Shown here one piece after another: positions 1 to 8,192 of a DNA stretch of 64,000 bases (position 1 is the first letter of the stretch; the number at the start of each line of letters is the position of its first letter). Source of the stretch: Sedimenticola selenatireducens (lineage in GTDB: Bacteria > Pseudomonadota > Gammaproteobacteria > Chromatiales > Chromatiaceae); the NCBI RefSeq assembly GCF_007625115.1, contig NZ_VMNH01000018.1:1-64000 (forward strand). The letters run 5' to 3'. The translations under genes were made by a program, and so were the position numbers. Under the pieces are notes generated by a model. It had not been told where the DNA came from. It did no database searches and was given only the letters and a program-made list of their open reading frames with translations.

Positions 1-96
1 ACCAGAACCTAAACCAGAACCTAAACCAGAACCTAAACCAGAACCTAAACCAGAACCTAAACCAGAACCTAAACCAGAACCTAAACCAGAACCTAA
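1..96 (+). repeat. 12-bp tandem repeat inside tonB-like gene
   Basis: Eight perfect head-to-tail copies of the 12-mer accagaacctaa fill positions 1-96 and may continue left of the window. In the reading frame of the TonB-like gene they encode Pro-Glu-Pro-Lys units, the stiff proline-rich spacer that TonB proteins use to cross the periplasm. A degenerate tail (cctaaacct) follows. The copies are identical at DNA level, so slippage-driven length variation is plausible. Confidence 0.95.
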
Positions 97-490
97 ACCT
101 AAACCTCGTATTCAAAAGGAAGCGATAGCAGAAGCACAGCCGGTTAAGCCGTTACCAAGATCACAGCCTGTATCTAAGCAGCCCCCTCAGGCTGTCGATC
201 AGGATCAAATGCGGAATCTTTATGTGACGCAATTGCTGAAACATATTGAGCAGTTTAAAAATTATCCCTTGCCGGCAAGAAAGCGAAATATTGAGGGGCA
301 AGTAAAGGTCAGTTTTAGTTTGTCAGCGAGTGGCATTCTTAGTGGCCTCCAGGTTACGGGTGGTCATGCGCTTCTCAACAAGGCGACACAACGAGCCCTA
401 GAGCGGGCACTGCCATTGCCGCCATCACAAGTACCAGTAGAGTGGCCGATTCAGGTTAGCTTCTATTTGAAATATTCACTCTCGATGTAA
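2..490 (+). CDS. TonB-family energy transducer, 3' part (5' end outside window)
   Basis: This frame is open from the window edge to the TAA at 488-490, so the N-terminal membrane anchor is missing from view. What remains is a Pro-Glu-Pro-Lys spacer, a Lys/Gln/Pro-rich linker, and a C-terminal domain of about 85 residues that looks like the TonB C-terminal fold, with a YPLPARKRNIEGQVKVSF block and a final beta strand ending WPIQVSFYLKYS. TonB couples the inner-membrane proton motive force (with ExbB/ExbD) to outer-membrane receptors for siderophores, vitamin B12 or other ligands. exbB/exbD may lie to the left but cannot be seen. A TlpA-like gene follows after 64 bp. Family assignment is fairly secure; the substrate is unknown. 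Confidence 0.85.
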   Translation, partial: PEPKPEPKPEPKPEPKPEPKPEPKPEPKPEPKPKPRIQKEAIAEAQPVKPLPRSQPVSKQPPQAVDQDQMRNLYVTQLLKHIEQFKNYPLPARKRNIEGQVKVSFSLSASGILSGLQVTGGHALLNKATQRALERALPLPPSQVPVEWPIQVSFYLKYSLSM

Positions 491-554
491 GTTGGATACG
501 AAAGAAATTGATGTGGCAGTTTAATGGTCAGCGTTTATCAAGGATCTACTGTAT

Positions 555-1022
555 ATGAGAAACCTGCGGAAAGTACTGGTGGTGATTATTATCTCCTGTT
601 TTCTGTTCTCAGTTGGATGGGTTTATGCAAATGACCCCAGGCACTATGACCTCTTGGGTACCGAAAGGTCTTTCGATGAGTTTCGTGGCAAGTGGTTGTT
701 GGTGAATTATTGGGCAACGTGGTGTGTTCCCTGCTTGGAGGAGATCCCGGAACTCAATAAATTGCATACTGAGCATTTTGATACTGATGCCGTGGTTGTC
801 GGTATCAATATGGAGGGTTTTGATTCAGCTGCATTGCAGCTCTTCATTGAAGAACAGAAGATCATTTACCCTGTCTGGACTGCCATGCCCTCCGATCAAA
901 CCGCCTTTGGTTCCTTGTCTGGAATGCCCACCTCTTATCTAGTTTCGCCAGAGGGTGAGGTGGTTGCAAAACATGTTGGTGTGCTCACTGCTCAGATGGT
1001 CGAGCGGTTTATTGCACGGTAA
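555..1022 (+). CDS. TlpA/ResA-like periplasmic thioredoxin-fold protein
   Basis: A 155-residue exported thioredoxin-like protein. Residues 1-25 form a signal peptide or anchor with a hydrophobic core (VLVVIIISCFLFSVGW). The thioredoxin fold carries the redox motif Trp56-Cys57-Val-Pro-Cys60 preceded by NYWATW, and the expected cis-proline at Pro125 (GMPTSYL). Such proteins reduce periplasmic disulfides, often in cytochrome c or oxidase maturation. AAGGA upstream of the ATG at 555 is a reasonable ribosome site. It is distinct from the ccmG gene at about 39 kb, so the genome has at least two TlpA/DsbE-type proteins. The target is unknown. Confidence 0.85.
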   Translation: MRNLRKVLVVIIISCFLFSVGWVYANDPRHYDLLGTERSFDEFRGKWLLVNYWATWCVPCLEEIPELNKLHTEHFDTDAVVVGINMEGFDSAALQLFIEEQKIIYPVWTAMPSDQTAFGSLSGMPTSYLVSPEGEVVAKHVGVLTAQMVERFIAR

Positions 1023-1214
1023 ATGATCTGATTGAGTTTGGCTGGGGGTATCTGTTGCTGAGCGAGTGAAGAGGCGTCATCTAGACTTGTATTAGCGTTA
1101 AGGGTATTCCAACGAGGTGATTGGTACGCCTTGGATTCCCTTTTCTGACCGAAGTGTTACCTATCTTTCCGGTATAAAGTGTGACCTATGTGCTCGGTAC
1201 ACACCATTGAAAAG

Positions 1215-1291
1215 TGGCGCGCCCGACAGGATTCGAACCTGTGACCCCTGCCTTCGGAGGGCAGTACTCTATCCATCTGAGCTACGGGCGC
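1215..1291 (-). tRNA. tRNA-Arg (anticodon CCG)
   Basis: On the minus strand a full cloverleaf is visible. The acceptor arms are GCGCCCG (1285-1291) and CGGGCGC (1219-1225), followed by discriminator G and an encoded CCA (1215-1217). The anticodon stem is CTGCC/GGCAG with loop CTCCGAA, giving anticodon CCG for the Arg codon CGG. The T arm contains GGTTCGAATCC. The length is 77 nt including CCA, normal for this tRNA. It lies alone between a TlpA-like gene and gabD, reading opposite to both. Confidence 0.96.
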
Positions 1292-1301
1292 TGAGGGCGT
1301 G

Positions 1302-1307
1302 ATTATA
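1302..1307 (-). promoter_or_regulatory. -10 element of tRNA-Arg promoter
   Basis: On the minus strand TATAAT lies ten bases before the tRNA 5' end. It is followed by a GC-rich stretch (CACGCCC), the kind of discriminator found at stringently controlled stable-RNA promoters. A good -35 is not obvious, so this is a moderate call. Confidence 0.5.
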
Positions 1308-1461
1308 TAAGAAGAGTTGTCTGAAAGGCCACCTCCGCTTGCATCTTGGGGTATATTTTTCAGGCCTGCCGATATAGCCTTTGTGTTTGTCGTTAGTATT
1401 CCCTTCACACGATGGTAGGGATGAATCTGGTGCTTTCGAATACTCAATGAGGAAATTACGC

Positions 1462-2919
1462 GTGAAACTTAATGACAGCCTGCTGTTACGACAGGAGAAT
1501 TATATTAATGGCGAGTGGGTCGCTTCCTCTGATGGTGCGACGCTCTGTGTGACCAACCCCGCGACGGGGGAGCAGATTGCCACTGTTCCATCATTGAACG
1601 TGGAGGATGTGCGAAACGCCATCGCTTTGGCAGAAGAGGCCTGGGTTCTCTGGCGGGAGTATTCGGCAAAAGAGCGCTCTGTACTGTTACGTCAGTGGTT
1701 CGATCTGATTATTGATCATCAAGATGACCTGGCAATGCTGATTACCACCGAACAGGGCAAGCCACTGGCTGAGGCACGAGGTGAGGTGCTGTACGCCGCC
1801 TCGTTTATCGAGTGGTTTGCTGAGGAAGCCAAGCGCGTCTACGGTGATGTGATTCCCCATTCTGCCCGTGGTAAACGGATCATGGTGCTGCGCCAGCCGA
1901 TCGGTGTAACGGCGGCGATTACCCCTTGGAATTTCCCCGCAGCGATGATCACGCGCAAGTGCGCGCCTGCCCTGGCTGCCGGCTGTCCAATGATCGTTAA
2001 GCCGGCCGATCAAACGCCCTTGACAGCATTGGCGTTGGCGGAACTTGCCTCACGCGCAGGTATTCCTAAAGGTGTGTTCAATGTCGTTACGGGTGAGGCC
2101 TCTGTTATTGGGCCTGAGCTCACTTCCAACCCGATTATACGCAAGCTCAGTTTTACCGGCTCAACACCGGTCGGGAAATTGTTGATGGCACAGTGTGCCT
2201 CCACCGTAAAAAAGCTGTCGCTGGAGCTTGGCGGTAATGCGCCCTTTATCGTATTTGATGATGCGGATCTGGATGCGGCCGTTCAGGGGGCCATGCTGAG
2301 CAAGTATCGGAACTCAGGGCAGACTTGTGTCTGTGCCAACCGGTTTTTGGTCCAAGCGGGGATTTACGATCGATTCGCAGAGCGGTTGGCGCAGGAGGCG
2401 ACCAAGCTGAAGGTTGGACAGGGTACGGAGGCGGATGTTCAGCAGGGACCTCTGATTGATGAACGGGCTCTGGCCAAGGTTGAATCGCATATCTCGGATG
2501 CCCTTGGTAAGGGGGCTTCGGTGGTGGTTGGTGGGGCACGCCATGCCCTGGGGGGGACTTTTTACCAGCCGACGGTCCTGACGGGTGTGACTGAAGATAT
2601 GTTTGTTGCGGCAGAAGAGACCTTTGGGCCGGTTGCGCCACTGATTCGTTTTGATACGGAAGCGGAGGCGCTGGCCATTGCCAACAATACCCGCTCCGGG
2701 TTGGCTGCCTATCTCTATAGTCGGGACATGGCGCGAATATGGCGTGTCTCGGAGGGCCTGGAGTACGGCATCGTGGGTGTTAATGAAGGGATTATCTCCA
2801 CGGAAGTGGCCCCGTTTGGCGGAGTGAAGGAGTCTGGCCTTGGCCGGGAAGGCTCACGCTATGGTATTGATGAGTACTTGGAGATGAAATACATCTGTCT
2901 GGGTGGAATCGATAATTGA
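1462..2919 (+). CDS. gabD: Succinate-semialdehyde dehydrogenase (NAD(P)+)
   Basis: Oxidises succinate semialdehyde to succinate in the cytoplasm, feeding the TCA cycle from 4-aminobutyrate. The aldehyde dehydrogenase fold is complete: TPWNFPAAMITRK near residue 155, catalytic Glu255 in LELGGNAPF and nucleophile Cys289 in SGQTCVCANR. The CVCANR context is characteristic of the GabD branch. I chose the GTG at 1462 because GAGGA lies eight bases upstream and the protein then starts VKLNDSLLLRQ, like GabD proteins. This gives 485 residues, the usual length, and puts the catalytic residues at family positions. The reading frame stays open to 1381, but that start lacks a ribosome site. No gabT is adjacent. 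Confidence 0.92.
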   Translation: MKLNDSLLLRQENYINGEWVASSDGATLCVTNPATGEQIATVPSLNVEDVRNAIALAEEAWVLWREYSAKERSVLLRQWFDLIIDHQDDLAMLITTEQGKPLAEARGEVLYAASFIEWFAEEAKRVYGDVIPHSARGKRIMVLRQPIGVTAAITPWNFPAAMITRKCAPALAAGCPMIVKPADQTPLTALALAELASRAGIPKGVFNVVTGEASVIGPELTSNPIIRKLSFTGSTPVGKLLMAQCASTVKKLSLELGGNAPFIVFDDADLDAAVQGAMLSKYRNSGQTCVCANRFLVQAGIYDRFAERLAQEATKLKVGQGTEADVQQGPLIDERALAKVESHISDALGKGASVVVGGARHALGGTFYQPTVLTGVTEDMFVAAEETFGPVAPLIRFDTEAEALAIANNTRSGLAAYLYSRDMARIWRVSEGLEYGIVGVNEGIISTEVAPFGGVKESGLGREGSRYGIDEYLEMKYICLGGIDN

Positions 2920-3101
2920 TGGAATGGCGTGTGATGCCTGGCTTATCCAGCAGGCCATTTGGCCCATTCGTATAGTGGTATAAAGGGGTTTCAGTCGATC
3001 TTTAGAGCGGTTGTCGTTATACTGCGGCCAATATTGACCATTGGGGGCAAATGTCGACACGTTATCCCCCCTTTTGACCCAGATGTATGAGGAGTTTGAC
3101 A

Positions 3102-3905
3102 GTGAGCCATAAAGTTGTTTCTCAGATCAAGCAGATGGCGGTTGCCGGAATGGCCGCTCTCGTAATCAGCGGCCCCGTTTTGGCAAATGAGCGTGCCGAG
3201 GTGATCGAGCGAATCAAACCTGTAGGGCAAGTGGCCGTTGAAGGCCAGGCCCAGTCTGCGGCACCGGCTACAGCGGTAGCGGCGGCAGCACCGGCGGCTG
3301 CGCCTGCTGCACCCGCAGATCCAGGCGCTGCGCTTTACGCGGCCAAAGGGTGTAACGCCTGTCATGGTGCTGAGGGACGTACTCCGATCATGCCCAGTTA
3401 TCCCAAGGTCGCTTCCTTGCCAGAACCTTACATCGTCAATCAGCTGAAGGACATCAAGAGTGGTGCTCGCAGCAATGGTCAAAGTGCTGCTATGAAAGGG
3501 ATTATGGCGGCAGTATCTGATGAAGATATGAAAGTCATTGCTGCTTGGTTGAGTGCCTTGCCGCGTGCAGCGGCTGCAACGCCAGCCGCCCCAGTCGCTG
3601 CGGCCCCTGCGGCTGCGCCAGCCCCGGCAGCAGCACCCGCTGCTCCAGCCGCGGATCCAGGCGCTGCACTTTATACCTCCAAGGGGTGCTCTGCCTGTCA
3701 CGGTGCAGAAGGCAAGGCGCCGATTATGACGACCTATCCGAAGGTGGCTGCCCTGTCGGAGCCTTACCTTATTAATCAGATGAAAGATATCAAGAGTGGG
3801 GCGCGTAATAACGGTCAGACCGCCGCTATGAAGGGTTTGATGGCCACGGTATCTGAAGAGGATATGAAGGCGATTGCTGGCTGGTTGAGTAAACTGCCCC
3901 GCTAA
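3102..3905 (+). CDS. Periplasmic cytochrome c with two tandem haem c domains
   Basis: An exported electron carrier of 267 residues. A signal peptide (hydrophobic MAVAGMAALVISGPVLA) precedes a charged segment, then an Ala/Pro-rich linker, cytochrome domain 1 with CNACH at 84-88, a second Ala/Pro-rich linker and domain 2 with CSACH at 196-200. Both domains contain an MKG-I/L-MA segment likely to supply the axial methionine. They are nearly identical to one another (PYP/TYPKVA, PY(I/L)(V/I)NQ, KDIKSGAR), pointing to internal duplication. The GTG at 3102 has GAGGAG seven bases upstream; the in-frame ATG at 3087 overlaps that site and is less likely. The gene is monocistronic, with a terminator directly after it. 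Maturation would need the ccm operon at 34-41 kb. Donor and acceptor are unknown. Confidence 0.88.
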   Translation: MSHKVVSQIKQMAVAGMAALVISGPVLANERAEVIERIKPVGQVAVEGQAQSAAPATAVAAAAPAAAPAAPADPGAALYAAKGCNACHGAEGRTPIMPSYPKVASLPEPYIVNQLKDIKSGARSNGQSAAMKGIMAAVSDEDMKVIAAWLSALPRAAAATPAAPVAAAPAAAPAPAAAPAAPAADPGAALYTSKGCSACHGAEGKAPIMTTYPKVAALSEPYLINQMKDIKSGARNNGQTAAMKGLMATVSEEDMKAIAGWLSKLPR

Positions 3906-3926
3906 CGCGTTACTGTGTAATGAGAC

Positions 3927-3957
3927 AAAAAGGGCATGCTGCGGCATGCCCTTTTTT
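3927..3957. terminator. Bidirectional rho-independent terminator
   Basis: The stem GGGCATGC (3932-3939) pairs with GCATGCCC (3944-3951) around a 4-nt loop. It is flanked by an A run on the left and six Ts on the right, so it can terminate both the cytochrome gene (plus) and rep (minus), which converge here. Confidence 0.9.
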
Positions 3958-3973
3958 ATGCGAAACCAACCGC

Positions 3974-5983
3974 TTATTTACCCAGCATGGCACGCATGTT
4001 GGCCAGATGGGCATTGCCTCTGTCCTGTTTCTCCTCTTTGGATAAGACATCGCTTTGGCGTCCTTCCCATTTCAGATCCTCTTCTGGTAGCTCGGCAAGA
4101 AAGCGGCTGGGCTCACAGGCAATGATCTCTCCAAAGCGCTTGCGCTTCTGCGCGAAGCTGATGGTCAGTGTTCGTTGTGCTCGGGTAATGCCAACATAGG
4201 CGAGTCGGCGCTCCTCTTCAATATTGTCTTCCTCAATACTGCTCTTGTGGGGCAGCAGCTCCTCTTCAACACCGACCAGAAAAACATGGGGGAACTCCAA
4301 TCCCTTGGAGGCATGCAGGGTCATCAGGTGTACCTGGTCATTACCACTCTCGTCGTCTTGGCGTTCTAAGATATCCTGCAGGGCGAGGTGGCTGACCATC
4401 TCGCTCAGGCTCTCGCCGACGCGATCTCCTTTGTGCAGTTGCTCCAGCCACTGAACCAGCTCCAGGACGTTCTCCCAACGTCGTTCGGCCACCTTGTCGC
4501 TGGAGGCCTTCTCGTAAAGCCAATCTTCATATTGCAGCTCTTTTAGCATGTCCCGCACCGTCTGAACCGGGTGGTCCTCTTCTGCGCGGCGTTGGAAATG
4601 ATCTATCCAGCGGGCAAACTCCTGGAGTCGTTCCAGGGGGCGCTTGGCGAGTTGCTGTTCCAGTCCCAATTCGTTACAGGCCGTGAGCAGGCTGATGTCG
4701 CGTTCAGTGGCGTAGGTTCCGAGCTTTTCCATGGTGGTGGCACCCACTTCGCGACGTGGGGTGTTGACGATCCTAAGGAAGGCCGCATCATCATCCGGGT
4801 TGGCCAGCAGCCTGAGATAGGCCATGACATCTTTGATTTCTGCGCGACTGAAGAATGAGGTACCGCCACTCAGGAAATAGGGGATGTTGTGCTGTCGCAG
4901 GGCCGATTCAAACAGCTTGGCCTGATGGTTGCCGCGATAGAGAATGGCATAGTCGCCATGGGCTGCACCGGATGTAAATTTATGGTGAATGATCTCTGAA
5001 ACCACCTTTTCCGCTTCATGAAGCTCATTTTTACAGCTCATGATACGAATCATCTCCCCCGGTCCAAGATCACACCAGAGTCGCTTTTCAAACACATGGG
5101 GATTGTTGGCAATCAGGGTATTGGCGGCCTTGAGTATGCGTCCTGATGAGCGGTAGTTTTGTTCCAGCTTGACGACTTTAAGGCGCGGGAAGTCCTCTTT
5201 TAATCGAATCAGGTTTTCCGGTCTGGCGCCGCGCCAGGCATAAATCGACTGATCGTCATCACCCACAACGGTCAAGGCTTCCCGGACGCCGACTAATTGT
5301 CTGACCAGTTCGTACTGACTGAGATTGGTATCCTGGTACTCATCCACCAGCAGATGGCGTATCCGGTTCTGCCAGTTTTCCAGGGTTTCTGGCGAATCAC
5401 GAAACAGCCTCACGGGCAGCAGTATGAGGTCATCAAAATCGACCGCATTAAATGCCCGCAGTGAACGTTGATAGTGGGCGTAAAGCAGTGCGGTGCGCTG
5501 ATCCAGATCACTCTCGGCAGAAGCGAGTGCCTGCTCGGGTGAAAGCATGTCATTTTTCCATTCGGAAATTCGCCATTGATAGCTGGAAGCGACTTCATCA
5601 TCCCCTTTGCCCTTGCGTAACAACTCCTTCATAAGTCCCTCTGCATCTTGGGCATCGAAAATACTGAAGCCCGCTTTTAACCCCAGCAGTTTATGCTCCC
5701 GGCGAATGATGTTGAGGCCCAGGGTATGGAAAGTAGAGATGCTGAGGCCTTTGCTTTTTTTCCCCTTCAGCAACTCTGCAACGCGCTCTTTCATCTCTCT
5801 GGCCGCCTTGTTGGTGAAGGTGACAGCTGTGATATGGCGTGGGTCGAGGCCGATTGTCTCAATCAGGTAAGCGATCTTGCGGGTAATGACGCGCGTCTTT
5901 CCAGACCCTGCGCCGGCTAACACCAGTAGCGGGGAGTTTGTATGTCGTGCAGCCTCTTGCTGACTACTATTCAGGTCAGACAT
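3974..5983 (-). CDS. rep: ATP-dependent DNA helicase Rep (UvrD/Rep superfamily 1)
   Basis: A 3'-to-5' helicase that clears proteins ahead of the replication fork. The 669-residue length fits Rep (about 670) better than UvrD (about 720). Visible motifs in order: Walker A GAGSGKT at 24-30, AVTFTNKAAREMKERV (Ia), LLVDEYQDTN (II), GDDDQSIYAWRGA (III), the QNYRSS block (IV), MTLHASKGLEFPHVF (V) and RLAYVGITRAQ (VI). The opening MSDLNSSQQEAA is typical of the family. No clear ribosome site precedes the ATG at 5983, but the start fits homologues. It stands alone, convergent with the cytochrome gene and divergent from the LOG-family gene. Confidence 0.93.
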   Translation of the reverse strand: MSDLNSSQQEAARHTNSPLLVLAGAGSGKTRVITRKIAYLIETIGLDPRHITAVTFTNKAAREMKERVAELLKGKKSKGLSISTFHTLGLNIIRREHKLLGLKAGFSIFDAQDAEGLMKELLRKGKGDDEVASSYQWRISEWKNDMLSPEQALASAESDLDQRTALLYAHYQRSLRAFNAVDFDDLILLPVRLFRDSPETLENWQNRIRHLLVDEYQDTNLSQYELVRQLVGVREALTVVGDDDQSIYAWRGARPENLIRLKEDFPRLKVVKLEQNYRSSGRILKAANTLIANNPHVFEKRLWCDLGPGEMIRIMSCKNELHEAEKVVSEIIHHKFTSGAAHGDYAILYRGNHQAKLFESALRQHNIPYFLSGGTSFFSRAEIKDVMAYLRLLANPDDDAAFLRIVNTPRREVGATTMEKLGTYATERDISLLTACNELGLEQQLAKRPLERLQEFARWIDHFQRRAEEDHPVQTVRDMLKELQYEDWLYEKASSDKVAERRWENVLELVQWLEQLHKGDRVGESLSEMVSHLALQDILERQDDESGNDQVHLMTLHASKGLEFPHVFLVGVEEELLPHKSSIEEDNIEEERRLAYVGITRAQRTLTISFAQKRKRFGEIIACEPSRFLAELPEEDLKWEGRQSDVLSKEEKQDRGNAHLANMRAMLGK

Positions 5984-6082
5984 ATCAATGAATCAAAAAC
6001 AGGATAGAATCTAGTTAAGGGTGTGGTGAGCCGAGCAGGTCTCTCTACCACCATTATGCGGAAAAGATGAGGGATAGACCAG

Positions 6083-6796
6083 ATGTCGAAGCATAAAGAT
6101 TACAGTGAGCGTCCTCGGCAGAGCCAGCTTTCCAGGGAGTCTTGGAAGGTGTTTCAGATCATGGCTGAATTTGTCGAGGGTTTTGAGCAGCTTTCGGGTA
6201 TCTGGCCGGCGGTGAGTATCTTTGGGTCGGCGCGGGAAAAGGCGGGTACTGTTGACTATATCAAGGCCGAGCAGATTGCCTATTTGCTCTCAGAGAGTGG
6301 CTTTGCCGTGGTGAGTGGTGGAGGCCCGGGTATTATGGAAGCGGCCAATAAGGGAGGGCACCGGGGACGGGCGCCCAGTATCGGCCTTAATATTGAACTA
6401 CCCAGAGAGCAGACGCCGAATAGCTATCAGGATATATCACTCAATTTCAGGCACTTTTTTTCCCGCAAGGTCATGTTCGTCAAATACGCCTCAGCCTATG
6501 TGGTGATGCCGGGTGGTTTCGGCACACTGGATGAGTTGGCAGAGATACTAACGCTGATCCAGACCGGCAAAACCCGCCGTATCCCGGTTATTTTGGTGAA
6601 TGGTGAATTTTGGGGTGGTTTATTGGGTTGGATGCGGGAGACGATGTGCAAGGCGGGGACTATTTCTGCCCATGATCTTGACCTCATAGAGGTGTGTGAG
6701 GAGCCTCAAGAGGTGGTAGATGCGATTTTTGCACACTACGAATCGCGCAGTTTTGAGCCTTCACTCTCGGAGCGGGAAATTCTATTGGAACTGTAA
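6083..6796 (+). CDS. LOG-family protein (nucleotide 5'-monophosphate phosphoribohydrolase type)
   Basis: A 237-residue Rossmann-like protein with the two family signatures SGGGPGIMEAAN (about 78-89) and PGGFGTLDE (about 143-151). Members once annotated as lysine decarboxylases hydrolyse nucleoside 5'-monophosphates or cytokinin ribosides to free base plus ribose 5-phosphate, and the conserved Arg, Gly and Glu residues in these motifs form that active site. The start at 6083 has GAGGGA upstream. It is a single gene divergent from rep. Substrate specificity in bacteria without plant hosts is poorly defined, so only the family is asserted. Confidence 0.85.
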   Translation: MSKHKDYSERPRQSQLSRESWKVFQIMAEFVEGFEQLSGIWPAVSIFGSAREKAGTVDYIKAEQIAYLLSESGFAVVSGGGPGIMEAANKGGHRGRAPSIGLNIELPREQTPNSYQDISLNFRHFFSRKVMFVKYASAYVVMPGGFGTLDELAEILTLIQTGKTRRIPVILVNGEFWGGLLGWMRETMCKAGTISAHDLDLIEVCEEPQEVVDAIFAHYESRSFEPSLSEREILLEL

Positions 6797-7019
6797 TATG
6801 ATTCCAGTTCCGACCGGTCTGATAGTTTATAGTGTCGTGGCGCAAACACTTTTGCCCCCGGGACGCTACTATTAAGTAAAGGGAATCGCATGTTGTAGGT
6901 TGGGCGTCGGTTTATCCTCCATGGATGTGCTCCTCAGGATTGAATCTTGATCTCGGAATAGTCCGGCCTCATCTGGTATCTAATAAGTCTTATATGTCCA
7001 GAGTTAAGGAATAGAAACA

Positions 7020-7352
7020 ATGAAAAGAACATTACTCGCCACCCTGCTTTTGCTGGTGCTACCATTTGGTGCGGTCGCAGAAGAGCCTGCCCCTCTGCCT
7101 GCGCCGCCGGAGTTGCCGCCTCAGGTAGAGAGTGGTGAAGTGCTGGAACCTGAAGTGACCATTATCGAGAGCGATAAGGGTACTGTTCAGGAGTATCGTA
7201 TCAACGGTCGCCTCTATATGGTCAAGATCACGCCTGTGGCGGGCCCTCCCTACTATCTACTTGATAATGATGGTGACGGTACATTGGATGTACGCCAGGA
7301 AGCTCATCCGGGAAAAATAGCTATACCCCAGTGGGTGTTGTTTAGCTGGTGA
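7020..7352 (+). CDS. Small exported DUF2782-like protein
   Basis: A 110-residue protein with a signal peptide (residues 1-20, ending GAVAEEP), a Pro/Glu-rich segment, and a compact domain with EYRINGRLYMVKITP and YYLLDNDGDGTLDVRQ. This pattern matches the DUF2782 family of small gammaproteobacterial periplasmic proteins. The DNDGDG stretch resembles a calcium-binding loop but this is not demonstrated. AAGGAA lies upstream of the ATG. It precedes phoB by 141 bp in the same direction but a Pho box lies between, so it is probably not part of the Pho operon. Function unknown. Confidence 0.75.
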   Translation: MKRTLLATLLLLVLPFGAVAEEPAPLPAPPELPPQVESGEVLEPEVTIIESDKGTVQEYRINGRLYMVKITPVAGPPYYLLDNDGDGTLDVRQEAHPGKIAIPQWVLFSW

Positions 7353-7407
7353 GGTGACCTATTTTTCAGCAGGGTCTTTGGCATGTGAGTTGCCGTGGTA
7401 AGAAAGG

Positions 7408-7425
7408 TTGTCATCAAACTGTAAT
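7408..7425 (+). promoter_or_regulatory. Pho box upstream of phoB
   Basis: Two 7-bp direct repeats, TTGTCAT (7408-7414) and CTGTAAT (7419-7425), are separated by 4 bp (CAAA). This matches the PhoB half-site CTGTCAT with its 11-bp helical period. A -10-like TAATAT begins at 7438. The position about 70-85 bp before phoB implies autoregulation by phosphate starvation. Confidence 0.8.
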
Positions 7426-7493
7426 GAAGCAACGGTGTAATATTCACTTCACACACTAAAGCTGATTAATTACAGAAGGCAGAGTAATTTACC

Positions 7494-8192
7494 ATGGCGA
7501 CAAAAATTCTGGTCGTTGAAGATGAGTCCGCGGTTCGCGAGATGATCCACTTTGTACTGGAGCAATCCGGGTATGATGTGCTCTGCGCCGAGAGCGTTGA
7601 AGAGGCAAAATCTGCGCTTGCTGATGCACCACCCGATCTTATCCTGATGGACTGGATGCTACCCGGTATCAGTGGTGTTGAGTATACCCGCGAATTGAAA
7701 CAGGATTCGGTCACCCGTGACATTCCTGTCATCATGCTCACCGCCAGAGGTGAGGAGGATGATAAGGTGCGGGGGTTGGAGTGTGGCGCGGAAGATTACG
7801 TCACAAAGCCCTTTTCTCCGAAGGAGTTGGTGGCACGTATTAAGGTGATACTGCGGCGTGTGGCGCCACATGCCACTGAAGAAGCGGTGCAGGCGGGGGA
7901 GATGCGGCTGGATCCCGTCTCCTACCGTGTCACCATGAGCGATCAACCGATCGAGTTGGGGCCTACCGAGTTTAAACTGCTGCATTTTTTCATGACCCAT
8001 CGGGAGAAAGTCTATAGCCGCTCCCGTCTGCTTGATAAAGTCTGGGGCACGAATGTCTATATTGAGGAGCGTACGGTAGATGTGCATATACGCCGCCTGC
8101 GCCAGGCATTGGAGCCGTTTGAAATGGATGGTCTGATTCAGACTGTTCGTGGTGCTGGCTACAGATTTTCGGAGCAGGTCTCTGCTCGATGA
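7494..8192 (+). CDS. phoB: Phosphate regulon response regulator PhoB
   Basis: OmpR-family transcription factor that activates phosphate-scavenging genes when phosphorylated by PhoR. The receiver domain (about 1-120) has the acidic pair Glu9-Asp10, phospho-acceptor Asp53 in LMDWMLPG, and conserved Lys in YVTKPF. A winged-helix DNA-binding domain follows (about 130-229) with [12 protein letters not shown] and [11 protein letters not shown]. The 232-residue length is normal. The gene overlaps phoR by 4 bp (ATGA), so both proteins are made from one message. A Pho box lies upstream. Confidence 0.96.
   Translation: MATKILVVEDESAVREMIHFVLEQSGYDVLCAESVEEAKSALADAPPDLILMDWMLPGISGVEYTRELKQDSVTRDIPVIMLTARGEEDDKVRGLECGAEDYVTKPFSPKELVARIKVILRRVAPHATEEAVQAGEMRLDPVSYRVTMSDQPIELGPTEFKLLHFFMTHREKVYSRSRLLDKVWGTNVYIEERTVDVHIRRLRQALEPFEMDGLIQTVRGAGYRFSEQVSAR

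Noticed and set aside
1-96. Short regularly spaced repeats resembling a CRISPR array
   Set aside because: The 12-bp units are directly contiguous without spacers and encode a Pro-Glu-Pro-Lys spacer in frame with a TonB C-terminal domain.
1117-1302. 61-residue plus-strand open frame
   Set aside because: It runs antisense through tRNA-Arg; such frames with the peptide RIRTCDPCLRR are a well-known artefact of tRNA genes.
1381-1461. N-terminal extension of gabD
   Set aside because: No ribosome site precedes it and homologues start at the MKLND-like point; the GTG at 1462 has a good site.
2991-3947. 318-residue minus-strand open frame
   Set aside because: It lies wholly antisense to the cytochrome c gene, has low-complexity Arg/Cys/Trp-rich sequence, and no family features; it results from the GC-rich Ala/Pro codons on the other strand.
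6083-6796. Lysine decarboxylase
   Set aside because: The PGGFGTxxE motif belongs to the LOG phosphoribohydrolase family; the decarboxylase name is a historical misannotation.
6787-6811. GGAACTG/CAGTTCC hairpin at the end of the LOG-family gene
   Set aside because: It overlaps the stop codon, is only 7 bp and lacks a T tract, so a terminator call is not justified.
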